A stretch of DNA of 60,458 nucleotides from Pseudohongiella sp. (GTDB lineage: Bacteria; Pseudomonadota; Gammaproteobacteria; Pseudomonadales; Pseudohongiellaceae), in NCBI GenBank assembly GCA_030651695.1, contig JAUSCD010000010.1:1-60458 (forward strand), in the 5' to 3' direction. Every line of letters starts with the position of its first letter. The first letter of the stretch is position 1. Below the pieces are notes generated by a model. That model made no database searches. It was not told where the DNA came from and was given only the letters and a program-made list of their open reading frames with translations. The translations under genes and the position numbers were made by a program. Of this stretch, positions 9,362 to 17,964 are shown one piece after another.

Positions 9362-10351
9362 TCAGGCAGTCAGCAGTTTGGTAACCAGGTTATCCATCAA
9401 CGGCATCTTGAACGCGTTCTGGTTCAGCGGGCGCGCGCCCTGACTGGCCATGCCTGCAACCATGGTGGCTGTGGCTTCATTGCGTGGACGTCCCTGAATG
9501 GCGCGCTCTACGCTGCTCAGACGACGCGGAGTGCACTGGACTGCGCCACACACGATGCTGGAGGCAACGATGTTGCCGCCTTCGATACGCATGGCACCGG
9601 CAATGCTCACCAGTGCAAAGTCCCATACGTTACGGTCTGCAACCTTCTCGTAGTAGAACTCAGCGCCGGCCCACTTGGCGGGAATACGCACAGCGGTCAG
9701 GATCTCTCCGTCACGTAGCACCGTGGTGTTTTCGATATCCACATCCGGGCCGACAAAGAATCGATCAGCCGGTACAACGCGCTGTCCGCGCTGGCTGGTG
9801 ATCACCATCTGTGCTTCCAGAGCAACCAGTGCAGGCCCTGTATCGCTTGGCGTTACAGCCACACAGCGGCTGGCATTGAATATTGCGTGCTCGCGGTTCT
9901 GAGCTTCAGGCGTATCGGCGTAGCACAGATTGCCACCGGCGCGGTAGCAATCCAGACCACGACGGTAGTACCAGCAGCGAACGTCTTGAGCAACGTTACC
10001 TGCCAGCGTACCGGCATTGCGGATCTGCGGGCTGGCAACTACTGAAGCGGCCTTACTGAGCAATGAATAACGTTCGCGCACGATCGGATTGGTAGCAACC
10101 TCAGTCAGCGTGGTCAGCGCACCTATTTCGATGCCATCTGCGATTTCCCGGATTCCACGCAAGGATTCGATACCGTTCAGATCAATCAATGCATCTGGCC
10201 GTTTGTTTCGGTCCTTGATCCACCCGTAAGTGTCCTGGCCTCCACCAACCAACCATCCGCGATCAGCCAGACGGGCTGCAAGCGCGAGCGCATCATCGAT
10301 CTGCACCGGCTGGTAGAGCTCCATATCGGGCATATTGTCAAAAGCTGGCAT
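9362..10351 (-). CDS. Molybdenum aldehyde oxidoreductase, FAD-binding subunit (PaoB/YagS-like)
   Basis: The 329-residue protein is the FAD subunit of a xanthine-oxidase-family complex. The FAD signatures are visible as GGGQD near residue 37 and AGTLAGNVAQD in the middle. After this comes an insertion with four Cys (DVRCWYYRRGLDCYRAGG, then NLCYAD and ASRCVAVTPSD). The same insertion holds an additional [4Fe-4S] cluster in PaoB and in 4-hydroxybenzoyl-CoA reductase, so one is likely here. The C-terminal part matches the CO-dehydrogenase flavoprotein domain. It is the last gene of a tight three-gene minus-strand operon and lies ten bases after the molybdenum subunit. The family suggests oxidation of aromatic or other aldehydes in the periplasm. 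Confidence 0.92.
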   Translation of the reverse strand: MPAFDNMPDMELYQPVQIDDALALAARLADRGWLVGGGQDTYGWIKDRNKRPDALIDLNGIESLRGIREIADGIEIGALTTLTEVATNPIVRERYSLLSKAASVVASPQIRNAGTLAGNVAQDVRCWYYRRGLDCYRAGGNLCYADTPEAQNREHAIFNASRCVAVTPSDTGPALVALEAQMVITSQRGQRVVPADRFFVGPDVDIENTTVLRDGEILTAVRIPAKWAGAEFYYEKVADRNVWDFALVSIAGAMRIEGGNIVASSIVCGAVQCTPRRLSSVERAIQGRPRNEATATMVAGMASQGARPLNQNAFKMPLMDNLVTKLLTA

Positions 10352-10361
10352 AATCTACCCC

Positions 10362-12806
10362 TTAGAATGTATTTGTTTTTAGGTTGCCGGTGTTGAAATG
10401 ATCAAGCTGCGCGACCTGATTGATAATCATGTCTGCAGTGATCGGGGCACGCGCAAAATGGTGTCCGCCCAACGCATCAGAGATCGCACTGGCCAGGGCC
10501 GCACATGCGCAGCCCTGACTTGGCTCACCTACACCACGCGAGCCTACAGGGCTCTGTGGATCCGGAACTTCTGTGGCGCCGTGACGGGTAACCAAAGGCA
10601 CGTCCAGGTAAGTTGGAATCTTGGCCTGGTAAAGTCCTACGTTAGCTGGCAATCCGTTCTGCGTGTCGTACACCAGACGCTCATAACCTGCCAGTCCGAC
10701 TCCCCATACGCCGCCGCCACGCATACTCTGGCTGAAACCCATGGGGTGAATGATGGTGCCGCAATCGGCAACACAGGCGTAATCTACGATTTCGTATTTG
10801 CCCGTCAGAGTGTCCAGCTCGATCTCCATGAAACCAACGGTCATAGATGGCACTGTGCCGGTATGACGAGGATCCTTGGCGACGCCAATCAGACCGGTGC
10901 CGGCCAGTGCCTGCACGGAACGGCTGGTCACAGGGTTCAGATCTTCAGGGTAGGTCTCACCACTGTACTCACCACCCAACTCCACAGCACGCTGAGCAGC
11001 CTGGGCATAGGTCAGTGCCTGTGACGGATTGCTGATACGGAATACACGCTCACCATCGATATCAAACTCATCAGCCTCACCGCCCAGATCAGTGGCAGCA
11101 ATCTGTTTGAGCTTGCGCACCGCGTCAAGCGCAGCGACGTTGTTGGTACGTACTTCAGTGAACATGGTATTACTGCCCGCCTGGAACGTACTGAAAGGCA
11201 GGTGCAGACTGCTGTCACCGCGCACAATCTCGCAATTCTCCCAATCCACTTTGAGCACTTCAGCGGCAGCACGAACCACAGCCGCGTAAGAATAAGTACC
11301 GAGGTTGCCGACGCCGGTGTGCAGATAGAGCTTGCCATCTGTACCAATACGCAGCAATCCATCGTAACCGCTGGCGCCAGCTGAGTGATAACCCATGCCC
11401 ACGCCCACACCTGTTACCTTGGTGCCATTCCGGCGACCGGAAAGCTGCTTGCGCTCTTCCCAGTTGAACATTTCCGCGCCCTGCGCAATTGCCTGCGGGA
11501 ACCAGGAACCGGTCAGCGCACCGCGCTGTGGTCCAATGGTGCCGCTGCTGTCAGGGGCATTCTGAATTCTCACTTGTACCGGATCGAACCCGGCCTGTCT
11601 GATCGCCTTGTCCAGAATCGGTGACAATGCCGTTGCCATCTCATTTTCACCCGGGCCACGTTGAGCAGCGCGGGGAGCCGTGTTCGTATACAACGAAACG
11701 CCGCGGAAACGCATAGCGTCAGGCTGCAGCATCAACGATACGAAGTTCGCTGCACCCGGACCACTGGCGCCACCGCCTGAACCGGCATCGCCGATCACGA
11801 TCATATCGACCGCACCAACTTTACCGTCGGCTTTCAGACCAAGTTTGAGCCAGCCCTGCATACCTGCGCGGGCGTGACCAATATAAAATTCTTCTTCACG
11901 GGTAATACGCAACTGCACCGGACGGTTGATCTTGCGCGCCAGGTGGCCTGTTACTGCCATGATGGGATACGGGAAAATCTTGCCGCCGAAACCACCACCG
12001 GTGTTCTCGTTGATAAACACCAGGTTTGCCGCGTCGATGCCGAGCATGCCTGCCAGCGGTGCTATACCGATGGTGTGACTCTGCAATGAGCCGTAGAAAA
12101 AGCAGCGGCCGTTTTCCCAGTACGCCATACCTGTACGGGATTCCAGCGCGTGGTGAGACTGACCGATAGTTACAAAGGGCTCTTCCACAATTGACGTGCA
12201 CTGAGCGAACTCAGCTTCCAGTTCGCCAAACTCCCACTCGTTACCCCAGGGTACTGAGGGGCCCGGATCACGACCAGCGCGGAACGCATTGATAGCATCG
12301 CGCGGCCACTTGATCTCGGCAACGTCGGTGCCAGACTGCGTGGTACCCGCAGCAGCAGCTACCGCATTACGAACCAGAGTATTGCCTTTCGGATAGGGGT
12401 TCGGACCGCCCTCAACGAGGGTATCCAGCGGATCGACCACAAACGGCCGGCGCTCAAATTCGATACGGATTTTTTCCAGCGCGTTTTCCGCAATCTGCTC
12501 AGTGACTGCAGCAATTGCCAGAATGGGCTGACCCAGATACGTGATTTCCTCAGACGCAAGAGAAGGGTTGGCAGGCGCTGCCGGCTGCGGCAGGTCTTCA
12601 GTGGTCAATATACCCACCACGCCTTCCATCGCCAGGGCTTCTGAATAGTCGATACTGACGATACGGCCGGCGGGCAGCGGACTGGTCAGCAGCCGCGCAA
12701 ACACCATGCCTTCTTTTCTGAAATCTTCTGCGTAACGCGCATCGCCGGTGACTTTGCCTTCGATATCCGGCGGAGTGAAGTTCTTGCCAATAAGTTTATA
12801 TGTCAT
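10362..12806 (-). CDS. Molybdenum aldehyde oxidoreductase, molybdopterin-binding subunit (PaoC/YagR-like)
   Basis: This 814-residue catalytic subunit has an N-terminal aldehyde oxidase hammerhead domain (IGKNFTPPDIEGKVTGDARY). Molybdopterin-binding segments follow, such as GGFGGKIFPYP and the C-terminal VGSRGVGEPSQG, whose Glu is the expected active-site base. It has no signal peptide of its own and is presumably exported as a complex with the Tat-signal iron-sulfur subunit, as in PaoABC. Its start overlaps the end of that subunit's gene by four bases. Substrates in the family include aromatic aldehydes such as vanillin, which would make acids feeding the nearby protocatechuate pathway. This last link is inference. 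No xdhC/paoD-type maturation gene is in the window. Confidence 0.93.
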   Translation of the reverse strand: MTYKLIGKNFTPPDIEGKVTGDARYAEDFRKEGMVFARLLTSPLPAGRIVSIDYSEALAMEGVVGILTTEDLPQPAAPANPSLASEEITYLGQPILAIAAVTEQIAENALEKIRIEFERRPFVVDPLDTLVEGGPNPYPKGNTLVRNAVAAAAGTTQSGTDVAEIKWPRDAINAFRAGRDPGPSVPWGNEWEFGELEAEFAQCTSIVEEPFVTIGQSHHALESRTGMAYWENGRCFFYGSLQSHTIGIAPLAGMLGIDAANLVFINENTGGGFGGKIFPYPIMAVTGHLARKINRPVQLRITREEEFYIGHARAGMQGWLKLGLKADGKVGAVDMIVIGDAGSGGGASGPGAANFVSLMLQPDAMRFRGVSLYTNTAPRAAQRGPGENEMATALSPILDKAIRQAGFDPVQVRIQNAPDSSGTIGPQRGALTGSWFPQAIAQGAEMFNWEERKQLSGRRNGTKVTGVGVGMGYHSAGASGYDGLLRIGTDGKLYLHTGVGNLGTYSYAAVVRAAAEVLKVDWENCEIVRGDSSLHLPFSTFQAGSNTMFTEVRTNNVAALDAVRKLKQIAATDLGGEADEFDIDGERVFRISNPSQALTYAQAAQRAVELGGEYSGETYPEDLNPVTSRSVQALAGTGLIGVAKDPRHTGTVPSMTVGFMEIELDTLTGKYEIVDYACVADCGTIIHPMGFSQSMRGGGVWGVGLAGYERLVYDTQNGLPANVGLYQAKIPTYLDVPLVTRHGATEVPDPQSPVGSRGVGEPSQGCACAALASAISDALGGHHFARAPITADMIINQVAQLDHFNTGNLKTNTF

Positions 12807-13405
12807 GACAGTTGCCCCGAGGCGCGCATCACGCCGTTCAGATAGTGATCATAAGCTCCGCAGCGACACAGGTTACCAGACAGCGCCTGGCGGGCCTCTT
12901 CGCGGGTCGGGCGCGGATTGGTTTTCAGCAGTGCCACGGTAGACATGATCTGGCCGGGCGTGCAGAAACCACACTGTGGACTCAATTCGTCGATAAACGC
13001 CTGCTGCACCGGATGCAGTGCACCGCTCTCGGAACGCAGACCTTCAATCGTCACGACTTCCTTGCCCTTGACCGAATGAGTCAGGGTGGAGCATGAATAA
13101 TGGGTCACATCATCAATGGTCACGGTACAGGAACCACATTCGCCGCGGTTGCAGCCGATTTTGGTACCTGTCAGGCCTAATTTGTAACGCAGCGTGTGTG
13201 CCAGCGTTTCCTGAGGCATAACATCTACACGGCGGGTACGGCCGTTAATGTTAAGGGAAACAAGGCGTTCAACGGCGCCAGCCTGCCTTGATTGAGCCGA
13301 CGCGAGGTAAAACCCTGCCCCTGATGAGAGGGCGGCGCCAGAGAATATGACGCTCTTGATGAATCGTCTGCGGGTTAGTCTTGGGTTCACGGAAGATTTC
13401 TCCAC
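12803..13405 (-). CDS. Molybdenum aldehyde oxidoreductase, 2Fe-2S subunit with Tat signal (PaoA/YagT-like)
   Basis: The 200-residue protein begins with a twin-arginine signal (LTRRRFIKSVIFSGA) and then has the two expected [2Fe-2S] domains. The plant-type cluster uses GCNRGECGSCTV and a following Cys. The second cluster uses CGFCTPGQ and NLCRCGAYDHY. It passes electrons from the molybdenum centre to FAD. As the first gene of the operon it supplies the Tat signal for the whole complex. The 331 bases upstream (13406-13736) hold no gene. Confidence 0.93.
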   Translation of the reverse strand: MEKSSVNPRLTRRRFIKSVIFSGAALSSGAGFYLASAQSRQAGAVERLVSLNINGRTRRVDVMPQETLAHTLRYKLGLTGTKIGCNRGECGSCTVTIDDVTHYSCSTLTHSVKGKEVVTIEGLRSESGALHPVQQAFIDELSPQCGFCTPGQIMSTVALLKTNPRPTREEARQALSGNLCRCGAYDHYLNGVMRASGQLS

Positions 13406-13736
13406 TACTGTTTTTTTGTGGTTATCGGAGGTACAAGCCCTTCAACCTTAAAGGCTATGCTTACTTTGCAAAAGGATCAAGTGTTAGCGCAGAAATGTCA
13501 CAATTGGTTGAGTATGCATACGTATTCTTACACGGAATTGTGGCTGGATTCATCCGCTCTGAGTTCAGATCCCGTTTTTGAGAGATGAGCAGATCCAGCC
13601 TGGCGACAATATAATTGGACACTACGGTCAGGGGAAGCTTTCAGGAGAGGCTTTAATGCCGGATGGCGTTTGGGGTAAGCTCAGACGCAGCCACTAATAA
13701 GTGGACTGCACCTGAGCACGCACCAATCTCAGGGTG
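13406..13736. other. Non-coding gap between the oxidoreductase operon and the PQQ dehydrogenase gene
   Basis: I find no credible gene in these 331 bases. The part near 13405 should hold the promoter of the three-gene operon. A ten-base palindrome GTATGCATAC lies at 13512-13521 and could be a protein site, but there is only one copy. The part near 13737 is downstream of the PQQ gene, and I see no clear hairpin with a T-run there. Confidence 0.5.
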
Positions 13737-16481
13737 TTACTTGAGTACTCTGACAAATGTGGTCGAAGTTAGTTTCTTCTGCACACCTTGGTGCATGAAA
13801 TTCGCGCTGACGGTTAATGGCACTTCGTCGCCCGAGGGCATATTACTATCGATTAAGGCCTTGTCGAAAGTCAGAACAAGAGCGCTGCCGTCGTCAGCCA
13901 TCACAGCGGCAGTTGCCAGGAACAACTGCGTTGTCAGAGGAGCTTTAAGTCTCACGCTCTCCTCTCCATCCAGCACATAGCCAGCCGGCAGTTCGAACCT
14001 GGCCTCAACCAGACCCTGTACGCTTGTAAAAATGCCGTTCCCGGATCGCATGTCCAATTCATTCGGGACAAAAGACAGAGCCCCCGGCAAGTCCTGAGCA
14101 TCGAGCGTAACAACTACCTTGCCAACTGGTCGCGGATCGGTACAGTCGTTGTAGAAGTACTCACCCTCCTTGTCGAATGTGTACTCTGCGGTCTCTCCCG
14201 GTTGCAGTCTGAAGTTGAATTTGCCTTCAAAGAACTGGGTAGCGCAGTGCTCCAGTACATTCGGGCTATCAGGGAATGTTTCTGCACCCGGATTCCGAAA
14301 TGTGACTGTAGTGCCGACAGGAACTGTCCGGACAGAAGGAACCATGGCCCCGGTTGCAGTGCTATCAGCGAACGAGTTGGCATTGCCGTTGGATCGCGCA
14401 ATCCATATCTCATTGGCAGGTACCATACCCTCACCAGTATTACCAACAGGACGACGCCAGGTTGCAATCGGGGGGGGAGCCGGAGCTTCCTGACTCCCGG
14501 TCACATAGTCAGGGTTCGAGCGCGGGCCTTCGTGATACAACGCATTACCTGCGATCTTGAAAGCAAACACTGCCTGACCATTGAAGTCCTGGGAATATGG
14601 CTGTCTCCCTGCCATGTTTGTTGTTGCGATGAACTGCTCACCATCGATTTCGTATGAAATCGTCCCTGCCTGACTCGGAGCGCCCATCTGGTAGCGCCAC
14701 AACTCATCTCCTGTCTCCGCGTCGCGCCCCACCAAGAACCCGTCCATCTGAGTATGGAAAAGCAGATCAGTGGCTGTCACCAACGGGTTGTGCTGACGGG
14801 AGAGATCAAGTTCCAGCGGCTTGTACCAAACCATCTCGCCGGTAGAGTTGTTGAGCGCTGCCAACCCGCCTGTCTGGTATCCTCCGATCTGGCGCAACCC
14901 GTTACCACCTTGCTGTAGCGGGTGCCCTACAGGGCTGAAAGACATGCCGACATAGCGCATATTCAGCCTCGGGCTCATCGACGTATTGGTCATGTCGTTG
15001 CCGCCATTTTGACTGGTCATCGACATCGTTACGAAACCGTCATATGAGCCATCGTACATGCAACCTTTATAAGGCAGCGGTCCGATCAGGAACGGCTCGG
15101 ACGGAGTCAAATAATTTGATGGGTTCAGCACCAGTCGCAATTGACCGGGCCGTTCCGGATCAGGCTCAGCCTGGTACCCGTTCCAGTTTGGCACCATACG
15201 GTTCTGGTCGCCGGGCACCTCTGATCCAAGGTTCTGCAGCGAGACACACTGCGGATAGAAATAACCCTGCAATGGGAAAGGCTGTGTCAGCGCAGGCGCC
15301 TGGCGAATATCTGCCGGAACCTCACGATATTCGATGGGAAGCGCCGGCTGGCCATTGGTTCGATCCAAAGTGAACTGGAATCCTGACTTGCTGCCGTAGA
15401 ACAAGACTTTCTTCAACTCGTCTTCAATCATCACGTCGGCTAGTGTCGGCGGGAGGGAGTTGTCCATATCCCAAATGTCGTGACGGACCATCTGAAAGTG
15501 CCACTTGTACTCTCCTGTCTTCACGTCAATCGCAACCAGCGAACTACCGAACAGATTGTCACCCGGCCGACCCTCACCATTCTGCGAACCGTTGCAGCTA
15601 CGTACGTTGCCAAATGTCTGATACAGCAACCCAAGCTCAACGTCGATAGTGGGGTGCATCCATGGTGTAGCACCCGCAGTCAGATAACAATCGTTCGGAG
15701 TGTCGTTTGGCGTTTCACGCGTGGTGAAGGTATGGCCTGCGTCGAACGTAATTCCGTTCACATCGGTGAACGAAGTACCTGCCGGATAAGTACTGTAGAA
15801 ATGCCAGACTAAAGCACCATCGCTGGCGCGCAGCGCAAAAAGTGTACCGCGGTTGCTGCCATCATTAGTGCCCATGTAGACCAGCCCGTCATGATAAGTC
15901 GGACGCACTTTGGCAATGTTACCGAACTCGCTGCCATCAGGTGCTACTGGTTGCACTGCCCACACAATCTCTCCGGTATCTTTGTCCAGCGCCACCATAC
16001 GGTTGCCACCGGCAGATGTAAAAACTTTACCCTCAGCTACGGATACACCGCGCTGCTGGAACGTAGGACCAAAACCATTTGCCTCCTCCGACGGGACCCA
16101 CTTCCACTTAACTGCACCAGTAGCACCATCAAGCGCAGCGACTCCACCACCAGGAACGTTCAGATACATGATGCCATCGACAACAATTGGCGTGGTCTGT
16201 TGCGCCGTTACATCGCTGCCCGGCCCAGCCACAGGCGCTGTCACGGGTTCGGCGGAAAGTTGAGTCATCCAGGCCAGGCCCAGATTATTCAGGTTGGATT
16301 TGCTTATCTGAGTTAGTGCGGTGTAACCCTGGCCGGCATGACTACCAGTCGTAACAGGCCAATCACTGGTGGCAGGCGCACAGCAGTCCTCAGCCGCACC
16401 TGCGGTTCTGATTGCTGTTGTGAGGGCCGCCACTGCGGTAATGGCGATCAACGCCGGCGCCACGGTGTAGCGTAATTTCAT
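13737..16481 (-). CDS. Periplasmic PQQ-dependent dehydrogenase with C-terminal cupredoxin-like domain
   Basis: The protein has 914 residues and a signal peptide ending near AGAAED. Residues about 40-680 form a quinoprotein alcohol-dehydrogenase-type propeller with the usual repeats (YTALTQISKSNLNNLGLAWM, GMYLNV-like blades, GNRMVALDKDTGEIVW). Residues about 687-790 form a cupredoxin-like fold (VPVGTTVTFRNPG, then EYTFDKEGEYFYNDC). The copper site is degenerate. His before Cys in LEHC and the Cys in YNDCTDPRPVG are present, but the usual C-terminal His and Met ligands are not seen. A last beta-rich domain covers 795-914. No CxxCH haem motif exists, so electrons do not leave through a fused cytochrome. 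It is 60 bases after the TIM-barrel gene on the same strand, a likely operon. The substrate (alcohol, polyol or aldehyde) is unknown. Confidence 0.88.
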   Translation of the reverse strand: MKLRYTVAPALIAITAVAALTTAIRTAGAAEDCCAPATSDWPVTTGSHAGQGYTALTQISKSNLNNLGLAWMTQLSAEPVTAPVAGPGSDVTAQQTTPIVVDGIMYLNVPGGGVAALDGATGAVKWKWVPSEEANGFGPTFQQRGVSVAEGKVFTSAGGNRMVALDKDTGEIVWAVQPVAPDGSEFGNIAKVRPTYHDGLVYMGTNDGSNRGTLFALRASDGALVWHFYSTYPAGTSFTDVNGITFDAGHTFTTRETPNDTPNDCYLTAGATPWMHPTIDVELGLLYQTFGNVRSCNGSQNGEGRPGDNLFGSSLVAIDVKTGEYKWHFQMVRHDIWDMDNSLPPTLADVMIEDELKKVLFYGSKSGFQFTLDRTNGQPALPIEYREVPADIRQAPALTQPFPLQGYFYPQCVSLQNLGSEVPGDQNRMVPNWNGYQAEPDPERPGQLRLVLNPSNYLTPSEPFLIGPLPYKGCMYDGSYDGFVTMSMTSQNGGNDMTNTSMSPRLNMRYVGMSFSPVGHPLQQGGNGLRQIGGYQTGGLAALNNSTGEMVWYKPLELDLSRQHNPLVTATDLLFHTQMDGFLVGRDAETGDELWRYQMGAPSQAGTISYEIDGEQFIATTNMAGRQPYSQDFNGQAVFAFKIAGNALYHEGPRSNPDYVTGSQEAPAPPPIATWRRPVGNTGEGMVPANEIWIARSNGNANSFADSTATGAMVPSVRTVPVGTTVTFRNPGAETFPDSPNVLEHCATQFFEGKFNFRLQPGETAEYTFDKEGEYFYNDCTDPRPVGKVVVTLDAQDLPGALSFVPNELDMRSGNGIFTSVQGLVEARFELPAGYVLDGEESVRLKAPLTTQLFLATAAVMADDGSALVLTFDKALIDSNMPSGDEVPLTVSANFMHQGVQKKLTSTTFVRVLK

Positions 16482-16541
16482 TTTGGTAAGTCTCCTTATT
16501 ATTTTGTTCAGATCATAATCCGCATCTATGGTCGACAGCGC

Positions 16542-17570
16542 TTAGATAGCTATGCCGCTACCCGATTCTTGCAGTGCTGTGCGTACGGTGAGCACATCTC
16601 TCCTGATTGCGCCGAGCACTACATCGCGCGGCAAGGTCAGCTCTGTGCTGCCATGGTTCGCACCGCCCAGCGAGTCGTCATACTCAGCCTGCAGATCCAT
16701 CAACCCGGTGTAACCGATCTCACGTAAAACCTCTCCGTATCGGAAAAAATCTACCCAACCAGTACCAAGTGCAACATCTTGGAATCCCCAGCCAAGCCCG
16801 CGTATAGAATGCCTGACCTGCTCATCCACAATACGTGGGTCCTGAACCGGCCTGCGATCTTTCCAGCTGATAGTTGTCAAATATGGCGCCGCAGTCCTCA
16901 GCAGGGTTTCCCACATAGCACCGTGATTGGACATATGACCAGTGTCCCAGTGCAGACCTACGTGTCTGGGGTCAAATTCACCCAGTATATAGAGCAGATC
17001 CCAGACAACACTGCCAACCGAAACCGCCCCGGATCTCGTGTGGTATTGGATTTTGGCGCCATGCCTCTCATTAAGAGCCACAAATCTTTCAACCTTGCGT
17101 TTTATTTCATCCAGCTGAGGCATGACAGGTTTGCTGAAATCGTAGCGATCGGTGCCTAACCAATAAGTGCTGATACCCAGATCACTCATGGTTCCAACCA
17201 GACGCTCCACATCTGCATCAACGTCTGTCTGATTGCCTCCTCGAATCTGCCGTACCTCAATTCCTTCACTGCGCAAAGCGTTTACAAAACGTGGCAGTTC
17301 CGTAGTGACATTACTCAACGATACATGGGCGCTTCCCTCACCGACCGATAACAGGAGACTGCCGCAGGTTAACTCTCTGCAAGCTTCCGCAATCTCGACT
17401 GGGTCCCGCAACCAGTGCAGGTAGCGTGAATAGGCATCAACGCCGGGAACCTGAGGATACTGCCCGGCTGTTGTCGGCGAAGAGGTCGCTTGGCCATAAG
17501 AACGTTTTGCAAGGACACTGCCCATCAATCCAGCCACTAAACTGGAGCTTATAAAATCCCGTCTGTTCAT
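16542..17570 (-). CDS. Tat-exported TIM-barrel protein of the sugar phosphate isomerase/epimerase family
   Basis: After a twin-arginine signal (MNRRDFISSSLVAGLMG, cleaved near SYGQA) the protein has the xylose-isomerase-like TIM barrel. The metal-site segments are IQYHTRSG, GLHWDTGHMSNHG, ISWKDRRP and MDLQAEYD. These supply His, Asp, His and Glu ligands for a divalent metal. Members of the superfamily isomerise or epimerise sugars and cyclitols, and some dehydrate 3-dehydroshikimate to protocatechuate. The exact reaction cannot be assigned. Of three close starts I prefer the ATG at 17570, eight bases after AGGAG. Export to the periplasm and pairing with a PQQ dehydrogenase suggest both act on the same substrate there. 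Confidence 0.85.
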   Translation of the reverse strand: MNRRDFISSSLVAGLMGSVLAKRSYGQATSSPTTAGQYPQVPGVDAYSRYLHWLRDPVEIAEACRELTCGSLLLSVGEGSAHVSLSNVTTELPRFVNALRSEGIEVRQIRGGNQTDVDADVERLVGTMSDLGISTYWLGTDRYDFSKPVMPQLDEIKRKVERFVALNERHGAKIQYHTRSGAVSVGSVVWDLLYILGEFDPRHVGLHWDTGHMSNHGAMWETLLRTAAPYLTTISWKDRRPVQDPRIVDEQVRHSIRGLGWGFQDVALGTGWVDFFRYGEVLREIGYTGLMDLQAEYDDSLGGANHGSTELTLPRDVVLGAIRRDVLTVRTALQESGSGIAI

Positions 17571-17710
17571 GGTCATCACTCCTCATGCTGGGCATGCTGC
17601 AGGCAGGGCGACCCCGACCAGCGCTTTTTATACAATCGTGCGTTACAACATCAAATTTGACTATTTCATAGTGAGGCGATCTCAAGCCACCTCGAAATCT
17701 GTACCAATCT

Positions 17711-17725
17711 ATAAGTATTGGCTAT
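17711..17725 (+). promoter_or_regulatory. Candidate LysR-type operator, T-N11-A site 1
   Basis: The 15 bases ATAAGTATTGGCTAT fit the LysR consensus T-N11-A with ATA/TAT ends. They match site 2 (27506) at 14 of 15 positions. The site lies in the 394-base gap between the divergently transcribed TIM-barrel gene (start 17570) and the LysR gene (start 17965). The gap is AT-rich and holds no other gene. Confidence 0.55.
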
Positions 17726-17964
17726 GACCAAACGCACCCCATACTTAACGTAGAAAAAAGTACAGAAAGCGCATCAGCAAGTGCGCCCAGGGGGACCACT
17801 CATTTCACACCACCCCCATTAGAATTAATACAAATTTTGTAGCAAAAACACATTTCTTATGGTTAAGTTAGAAAAAAGTATCCCATAGAACAAGCAGTGT
17901 CGAACCCTCGATTCCTGCACCGCATTATAAGAAATAGCTATAAAGCTAATAAAAGGGAGGGCAT

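Noticed and set aside
13512-13521. Palindrome GTATGCATAC as an operator of the oxidoreductase operon
   Set aside because: A single ten-base palindrome is common by chance, and no second copy was seen near other genes.
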